Source of the DNA: Notolepis coatsorum
Taxonomy: Eukaryota; Chordata; Actinopteri; Aulopiformes; Paralepididae
Assembly: GCA_963971535.1 (NCBI GenBank)
Contig: OZ020592.1
Span: 127,906,166-127,970,165, forward strand
Length of the DNA: 64,000 nt
Direction of reading: 5' to 3'
Shown piece by piece: positions 58,770 through 64,000 of this stretch. Each line of letters begins with the position of its first letter. Within the stretch, counting starts at the first letter, position 1. The notes under the pieces are model-generated. The model was not told the DNA's origin. It ran no database searches and worked only from the letters and a program-made list of their open reading frames with translations. The position numbers were made by a program, and so were the translations under genes.

Positions 58770-60248
58770 ATGATGACGGCCCATGGAAGTAACGTTGACG
58801 GGGAAATGACCAACTATAAAGAGCAAGTGATCAACTACTCTAACCCATTCATGTTAACCCCCACAACTACAACCATGTACTCTCAGTCTGATGTCGCTAA
58901 CCTGAGACGTGAAATTGAGTACCAACATGGACAAAGCCTCAACCCGTTCATAACAGAGGGTCAGCTGCCCCCTACTGGTGCAATGTCAAACCCATTTACT
59001 GCACGTAATAAGCCATTGATAATGGCCAGTGACAATTACCCACATGCTCATCTGTCGTTGTCAAGCACAAACCCCTTTGCTCATATGAATGATCAAAGTA
59101 TGAGAGACAGTGGCATTGAAATGCAGCAAAGTCATTATGGAACTGAGCCTCCCCATATGAATATGTTGTATGGACAAATGCACTCAATGACCATAGGAGA
59201 TGCAGCTACCCATAACATTAACCCCTGCATTGCTGCTAAACCAGCAGCCTTTATGGAGAGCACACCTATGAACAATGTGACAGTCTATTCCCCACATATT
59301 GAACCTGCAACCCTGCTTTCCACCCCTGTGACACCGGGTGTGTGTTCCCGTCAGGTGCAGCCAGAGGGCGCTGTACACCACAGGCAGAGTACACCGGTCC
59401 ATGGAGGTAATGAAGCTGTGACTTATGGCTATGATCAGTCCCATCGCAGGCGAGCAGGCTTTCATCCACGTGGCCAGCTGCCCCGGCGTGTGCAGTACAA
59501 CCTGTCTTCAGACAGCGAGGACGACAGTGTTCAGCGAGAGAGGATTCCTACACTACGACCGGGTCAGTATGATGGCACCACACCATGGAAGGACTTCTTG
59601 CAGCGCTTTGAGAGCTGTGCTGAGGCTAATCGCTGGTCAGAGAACACTATGGCTGTCCAGTTGAGGTTCTGTCTCATAGGTGCAGCAGGAGCAGTGGTCC
59701 ACCGCAACCCAAGGTCAGCACGATGGGACTACAGAGACATTGTTGAGGAGGTGGAGGTTGCTTATGGCCCATCATCAGAGTATGCAGTGGCTGTTGCCAT
59801 CGAGTTAAGGCAACAAATCCGCCTGCCAGGTGAGGCACTACACATCTTGAGGGACGACATATATGAGAAAGTGTCTATTGCATACGCTGACCGTTCTGAA
59901 AAGGAGCAGGATGCAATCAGTGTTGAGGTGTTCACTAATGCTATGGGGGACGCCAACATTATTCAGAAGCTCCTAGAAGACCGACCTCGCACATTAGCCC
60001 AAGCTTACGACATTGCTCGTCGTTATGAAACTACCAGGAGAGCAGCTACCAGCGTTGCACAGCTCATGCAGACTGGAGCACGGAATGTAGCTGAGCGGAG
60101 AACCAGAATGGCTATGGTGCGCGATTATGCCCACTCTGATGAAGCTGAGGGAAATAATGGTGCAGCACCAGCACCCACAAAGCAGAACCAGAACCACCCC
60201 GCGCAATACAAACAAAGGAGACAAAAAGATACAAATTGGGATAGATAA
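58770..60248 (+). CDS. Ty3/Gypsy Gag-like ORF, C-terminus cut off by an insertion
   Basis: The ATG at 58770 opens 492 codons. The first ~250 residues are Asn/Thr/Ser/Pro-rich and low in structure, with a repeated NPF motif (SNPFMLTP, LNPFITEG, TNPFAHMN). Residues about 258-440 form a retrotransposon gag (capsid) domain: LRPGQYDGTTPWKDFLQRFE, NTMAVQLRFCLIGAAGAVV and ARWDYRDIVEEVEVAYG. A basic, Gln-rich linker precedes the stop. The stop is supplied by (GATAA)n repeats belonging to a minus-strand insertion; the zinc knuckle reappears at 61712 beyond it. Gag forms the particle that packages the element RNA. The frame is otherwise open, so the element was probably young when interrupted. Confidence 0.85.
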   Translation: MMTAHGSNVDGEMTNYKEQVINYSNPFMLTPTTTTMYSQSDVANLRREIEYQHGQSLNPFITEGQLPPTGAMSNPFTARNKPLIMASDNYPHAHLSLSSTNPFAHMNDQSMRDSGIEMQQSHYGTEPPHMNMLYGQMHSMTIGDAATHNINPCIAAKPAAFMESTPMNNVTVYSPHIEPATLLSTPVTPGVCSRQVQPEGAVHHRQSTPVHGGNEAVTYGYDQSHRRRAGFHPRGQLPRRVQYNLSSDSEDDSVQRERIPTLRPGQYDGTTPWKDFLQRFESCAEANRWSENTMAVQLRFCLIGAAGAVVHRNPRSARWDYRDIVEEVEVAYGPSSEYAVAVAIELRQQIRLPGEALHILRDDIYEKVSIAYADRSEKEQDAISVEVFTNAMGDANIIQKLLEDRPRTLAQAYDIARRYETTRRAATSVAQLMQTGARNVAERRTRMAMVRDYAHSDEAEGNNGAAPAPTKQNQNHPAQYKQRRQKDTNWDR

Positions 60249-61690
60249 GATAAGATAAGATATTCCTTTATTAATCCCCTTGGGGAAATTCATGACACAC
60301 ACATACAGCTTAACGTCTCATAAATGATATTAACAACAACACAATCATTACATTTTTACAGTAACAATGGCACAGCATAAATTCAACAGACATGTACATT
60401 TGTTGAACATGTCAGCATTACAGGAGGCCTGAGACACTGTATGTGATAGCCGGCCGCCTACGTATGGCTGTGGCGCCTGGTGAACTGGAGGGAGGGCGGA
60501 GTGGGTGGGGGGGGGAGGGCGGTTAAGGAATTTGGTTTGTGGAGCAGTCAAAGGGGGGGGTGGGCCCCCACCGTCGAGCATCATAGGCAGCCTACGTATG
60601 GCTGTGGCGCCAGATGAGTCACAACAGCAGGTGCGGATGGGGTGGAGGGGGGTGGGTGGTGGGGTGGGGGTAGGGGGGGGCCTCATCAATCTTATCGCTT
60701 CCAGCTAGTACAGACCGTCCCCTCTTTCTCAAAACCACGCATCGCCGGCGAGTCAACTCCTCCGCGCTGACCCTGGCCTTGGTCCGTTCCACAGCAGAAA
60801 GGATAAGGAGGGTGTGGGAAGGGGGGAGAGGGGGGGGGGGGGGGGGTGATAACAGATGCAGCTCGAGGCAGATATGCCGCATATAGTTAAAAACAGGTCA
60901 ATTTTGTCTAATCATCGTCACCATCGTCGTATCCCCTATTACGGTACGGTGGCATTTTTATTTTCACGTCCCTGATTTCTGACGTCATGTCCAGTATGGC
61001 CTGTGACCGCGAAAGTTCCTCCACATGGTTAGAAGCAAGTCTCTCAAGAATTGTCTTCAAGCATGACTGTTCGTCTACATGATAGTCCAACATGGTCTTG
61101 GAGCTCAATTGTTCATCACCGCGCAGGGTACTTAGATCAGCGATCTTCTTAAACAGTTCCATCAGGTTATCCTTGATCCCAGCCAGATCCCTGGCCTGGG
61201 AAATCAACTTCTTCCGAATTAGCTTCAGACAGTACCAGATCCAGCAGCTGACGGTGCCCAGGCCGAGCAGCATGACAATTAGAAGATATACGTCCTCAAC
61301 GTCGTTTATCTCCAGTGGGAAAAAGCATATTGCGAGCCAGGTCCCGTAAGAATTTATGGTGTATCCCGCTTGATAGCTCCCAAGAGGGCATAATGGGTCA
61401 TCCGCATTCTGCTTCCTTGTAGAGAATATGCGATCAATCGCTGTAAAAGCCCAGCTTATTAGATCCATATTACGGTCAAAAGTCGAGTTGAGTTGAGGAT
61501 TCTGCTGTAAAAAAGAAGAAGAAAAAGGCCAAAACGTCTGAGCGTTCTCCAGCGAGTGCAGATCTAGGCTCCGGTGAAAACGAGCTGTAAGGGCTGGTAC
61601 GGACGTCTCCAAGCGGATAAGAGAGAGGCCTTGAGGTGTTTTCTCTGGAGGAGGGAGAGGAGATAAAAATGCGACTGCTCCTGGGAAGAG
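60246..61690 (-). mobile_element. minus-strand insertion with LINE/SINE-type 3' tail and a membrane-protein ORF
   Basis: This segment separates gag from the zinc knuckle and protease of the Gypsy element. On the minus strand it comprises a leader, a 186-codon ORF, a C-rich 3' UTR, then GAATTTCCCCAAGGGGATTA, ATAAAGG and (TATCT)n at 60246-60265. The last part is the tail of a common fish LINE/SINE group, so it was probably inserted by target-primed reverse transcription. The 3' UTR repeats GCCTACGTATGGCTGTGGCG (plus-strand reading) at about 60457 and 60590. The far boundary near 61690 is inferred from where gag-like coding resumes. No TSD was identified. Confidence 0.6.
60908..61468 (-). CDS. 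unknown 186-residue membrane protein with coiled coil
   Basis: I do not recognise this family. The frame on the minus strand is open from 61756, but the part above 61700 is antisense to gag. The Met at 61468 is chosen because a clean protein follows: MDLISWAFTAIDRIFSTRKQ, a Cys-containing segment (DDPLCPLGSYQAGYT), then a hydrophobic stretch at residues 60-84 (VYLLIVMLLGLGTVSCWIWY, CLKLI). Positively charged RKK follows, suggesting one membrane span with the C-terminus in the cytosol. Residues 117-166 look like three imperfect ~18-residue repeats beginning DEQL, DEQS and EELS. The C-terminus is acidic (DDGDDD). TTTTTCTTCTTCTTTTTTAC then AG lies just upstream and looks like a splice acceptor, so the start may be spliced. 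It could be a captured host gene or the ORF of an undescribed retroposon. Confidence 0.55.
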   Translation of the reverse strand: MDLISWAFTAIDRIFSTRKQNADDPLCPLGSYQAGYTINSYGTWLAICFFPLEINDVEDVYLLIVMLLGLGTVSCWIWYCLKLIRKKLISQARDLAGIKDNLMELFKKIADLSTLRGDEQLSSKTMLDYHVDEQSCLKTILERLASNHVEELSRSQAILDMTSEIRDVKIKMPPYRNRGYDDGDDD

Positions 61691-61693
61691 TGG

Positions 61694-62689
61694 GAGTGGA
61701 TCTGCATCTGCTGTCACAACTGCTCGGGTATTGGACACATGTGGCGTAATTGCCACTCTCTAACAAACCCAACTAAGCTGCAGGCGGACACAGTTTTGAA
61801 TGTCTCCAAAAACCAAAATGCACGCAGAGGGTCCAGTGGTAAAGGTGAAAGCCCAGAAATGTGTATCCACCTGCTGATGTATGACATGGAGATTTGTGCC
61901 ATCTTAGACTCTGGGGCAGGGAGAAATGTGCTGCCTTTGCGATACTATAATTATATCCACCCGGAGGTCAGACCACCTATCCAGCCATCAACTGTACAGT
62001 CCCTGCATGGCATTGGTCCTGGGAATGTCCCTGCCTTGGGTGAAGCTCACTTACCTGTTCAGATTGGCAGCCAGACTGTGGGTGTAGATTTCATACTTGC
62101 CGACCTGCCAGGCAGTGCTGAGGCCATCCTGGGCCATCCATTCTTAGAGCAGTCAAGAGCACATCTGGACTTTGGCAACCGAAAGATTGTGTTGTTCGGT
62201 GAACAAATACCATACTTCCATCCGGACAACAGGCCGAGAGCACATGCAGTAAGAGTAGCTCGCACCACAGTGCTAGCACCAGGACGTGAGTACATTATAC
62301 CGGGAAATGCTCATTTCCGGACCCCTGTGAAAGGAGAGGTGATGCTATGCCCTACAAAAGGCTTTGTTGAGAAGCACCGATTGCTGGTGGCCCGGGTCTT
62401 AGTAGGAGCCCAGCCCAGTAAGAGTATACCAATCAGAGTATTTAACCCAGGAACCACTGATGTTACCATCAAGAAAGGAGCTGTAGCAGGGTTTCTCCAG
62501 TCTGTTGAGATAATGGAGCCCCCTACCATCATCACTGAATCCCAACAGTCCGACCGTGCCTTCCCCACCGTGCCAGAACATCTCACCACTCTGTACGCCC
62601 AGAGTTCCATTGAGCTAACTACCGGGGAAAAGTGCAGTCTAGCGAAGCTCCTGCAAGACTACGGCGACATCTTCTCTACAGGACCCTAA
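61694..62689 (+). pseudogene. Ty3/Gypsy zinc knuckle and aspartic protease, truncated pol
   Basis: A CCHC knuckle from 61712 (CHNCSGIGHMWRNC) is followed by a linker and an aspartic protease. The catalytic motif LDSGAGRNVLP lies at about residues 56-66 counted from the Met at 61739. A flap-like LHGIG and ILADLPGSAEAILGHPFLEQ follow, matching the conserved ILG of retropepsins. The protease cuts the Gag-Pol precursor. A pre-RT linker follows, ending LAKLLQDYGDIFSTGP, where RT normally begins. A stop at 62687-62689 comes directly after, and no RT is seen in the remaining 1.3 kb. Pol is therefore cut off at the protease/RT boundary. Confidence 0.88.
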
Positions 62690-62830
62690 TGAGTATAGGG
62701 TGTCAATCACACGGCGGCCATTTTAGCTTTCAAACAAGGTGTTAGTTGATCGGCAATAACACAGCCTGCAGCCGACAGAGGGCGGGCCATCCGATACTTT
62801 TGTACAGGTTTGTGTTGCTTCTGTATGAAC
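62690..62830. other. short stretch, nothing recognised
   Basis: About 140 bp between the truncated pol and the hAT end. It begins with GTGTCAATCACACGGCGGCC; no feature assigned. Confidence 0.4.
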
Positions 62831-63560
62831 CAGGGGTCTCAAACTCGCGGCCCGCGGGCCAATTGCGGCCCGAGGGATGATATTTTGCGGACCCTTCTTG
62901 ACATCAAAGTTTAGTGTTAATGCGGCCCGCGCGCAACTGTTTGCCGAGTCGTTGCGCGAGAGTTGGAAGTTTTATTTATTTTATCACTTGTAGGCTACCA
63001 TAGCGCAGGCTCATGACAGCAACGTTATGTTAGTGACTTGGTTGAAACGTGATTCCGGAGTGATATCAAGTAAAGTGGAAGGCAAATGCATCCTCGCTAT
63101 CTCCTCTGACTGCGAGCAGTGCTCTGCATGTCCGGCTGCACTGCCACACTGTCTGTCTGTGTACGGGTCTGGTCCAATCACATTCAGCATCCCGTCAGCG
63201 TTTTCCCCCCTCACCCACAGTCTGCAAATCAGATGCAGAGTAGGGCGGGTCTTCACGGAATGCAAGTCGTCTCTCTCTTTCAGTCAGAGCAGAGTTGACA
63301 GCGCATCTACAGTAAACTCGCTCCCAGTTTTATCTCTGTGAGATAAATGTAGCTACTAGCCTAGTTTCGCCAGCAGGCAGCCAGCAGAAAAATATGGCAT
63401 TTTCAAAGATGGTCAGTAAAAGAAAAGTCGACTGCAATTCAAAGGTGAATGGACTGAAAAATATGCGTTCATCCTGAGTCCCAGCACCAAACCAATGATA
63501 CTATATGCCAAGAAACGGTAGCTCTTGTGAAGGGTGGCAATTTGAAAATAATGTATGACT
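62831..63560 (+). mobile_element. hAT element, left end and transposase start
   Basis: CAGGGGTCTCAAACTCGCGG followed by CCCGCGGGCCAATTGCGGCC is a well-known type of hAT end in vertebrates. The transposase remnant below is about 560 bp inside, the normal order. The expected left TSD would be GTATGAAC (62823-62830). No right end lies in the window, or the element is truncated before the LINE at 63834. Confidence 0.78.
63394..63545 (+). pseudogene. hAT transposase N-terminus, frameshifted
   Basis: An ATG at 63394 gives MAFSKMVSKRKVDCN. After a frame change the similarity continues as GEWTEKYAFILSPSTKPMIL. This resembles the start of GTF2IRD2/ZBED-like hAT transposases: a KRKVD lead, then EWTEKYAFI, before a degenerate zinc-finger stretch. 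Stops follow at once and the catalytic RNase-H-like domain is absent. Confidence 0.68.
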
Positions 63561-63833
63561 GAGTGATGGAGACCATGTTTGAAGGCAAACAAAAGCAAAT
63601 CCCCCTCAGATCACACAGCAACCAGAATAACTGAAATACTGGCTGGTGATTTGATTAAACAGCTTTGTGATAGAAAAACTAAAAATGCACAGTGTATTCT
63701 GATAGAACTAAAAGTACCCCACTCAAAATTATACTTGAGTATCACAGGTAAAGGTACATCATCTGTCTGATCTTGTATTCCAGTGCTTGGGAGCATTTCA
63801 ACCTTTGATTCGTTGACCACTAAAGGTAAAAAG
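63561..63833. other. unassigned sequence
   Basis: About 270 bp with a 63-codon frame and no recognised domain. It may be interior of the hAT element. Confidence 0.35.
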
Positions 63834-64000
63834 AAAATCCACTGGCTCACCGTCAACTACCGAATCCCCTACAAGATCCTCCTCCTCACCTATAAATCCC
63901 TGCATGGGATGGCACCATCCTACCTGACCGACCTACTCCACCCCTATACTCCAGCACGAGGCCTCCGCTCCTCCAACTCTGACCTCCTCACCATCCCCCG
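63834..64000 (+). pseudogene. L2/Jockey-type LINE reverse transcriptase C-terminal region, cut by window end
   Basis: An open frame reads HWLTVNYRIPYKILLLTYKS, LHGMAPSYLTDLLHPYTPAR and GLRSSNSDLLTIP. This is the conserved HWLPV..RI.FKI/APxYL/LRSS block after the RT domain in fish L2-type LINEs. It is 5'-truncated at about 63834 and continues past the window, so whether it is intact downstream cannot be seen. Confidence 0.9.

Noticed and set aside
60348-60882. Minus-strand proline-rich ORFs around 60.4-60.9 kb
   Set aside because: They arise from poly-C/poly-G stretches in the 3' UTR of the inserted element.

Overview
This window is repeat-dense eukaryotic DNA, most likely from a teleost fish. 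It holds fish-type non-LTR elements (Tx1/L1-like, Rex1/CR1-like and L2-like), Ty3/Gypsy elements, several hAT elements with exact 8-bp target-site duplications (TSDs), and TTAA-flanked DNA elements. It also has long minisatellites and (CT)n, (GA)n and (CA)n tracts, plus two N gaps of exactly 200 bp. I see no convincing intact host gene. Nearly every coding stretch is a broken transposon gene. The one clean unassigned ORF is a minus-strand membrane-protein ORF at 60908-61468. No rRNA, tRNA, CRISPR or bacterial-type operon was seen.

Region 1 (1-18 kb). An L1-type ORF1 is split by a 4.9-kb, 9-bp minisatellite (391-5275). A Rex1-like tail, an N gap, a 15-bp minisatellite and a 26-bp minisatellite carrying a poly(A) signal in most units follow. 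A broken Tx1/L1-like LINE (about 12.7-18.05 kb) is interrupted by a hAT element at 15905-16625.

Region 2 (19-33 kb). A Gypsy element (19213-23418, TSD GTAAT) has a hAT in its 5' LTR (TSD CTCCTATG), and that hAT holds a LINE fragment. Next come a hAT MITE (24213-24693, TSD CCGGGAAA), a LINE fragment with a 17-bp TSD (25053-25800), and a Brinker/CENP-B-type transposase remnant. Then follow a gap-adjacent tandem duplication, a 25-bp minisatellite and a TTAA-flanked element.

Region 3 (33-54 kb). A tandem segmental duplication (A 33396-49268, B 49269-53915) serves as a natural empty/filled-site comparison. Copy A carries an 11.43-kb inverted-repeat element (34839-46266) with an 8-bp TSD GACCTGGG. 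Its arms are made almost entirely of a 167-bp satellite with higher-order structure. Copy B carries a 1.67-kb hAT (TSD GAATAAAT) where A is empty. This giant foldback satellite element is the most striking object in the window.

Region 4 (54-64 kb). A TTAA-flanked element with a possible THAP remnant (53876-55238) is followed by a long-TIR element with a 9-bp TSD (56140-58148). A second Gypsy element (LTR, gag, protease) is interrupted near its zinc knuckle by a minus-strand insertion. That insertion encodes a 186-residue membrane/coiled-coil protein and ends in a LINE/SINE-type 3' tail. The window ends in a hAT end with a broken transposase start and an L2-type reverse transcriptase fragment.

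Nothing here forms a host pathway. The shared biology is repeated nesting: Rex1-like 3' tails sit inside DNA transposons in 8 of the 9 copies seen, and DNA transposons sit inside retrotransposons. All family names rest on recognised motifs, termini and TSDs, not on database searches.
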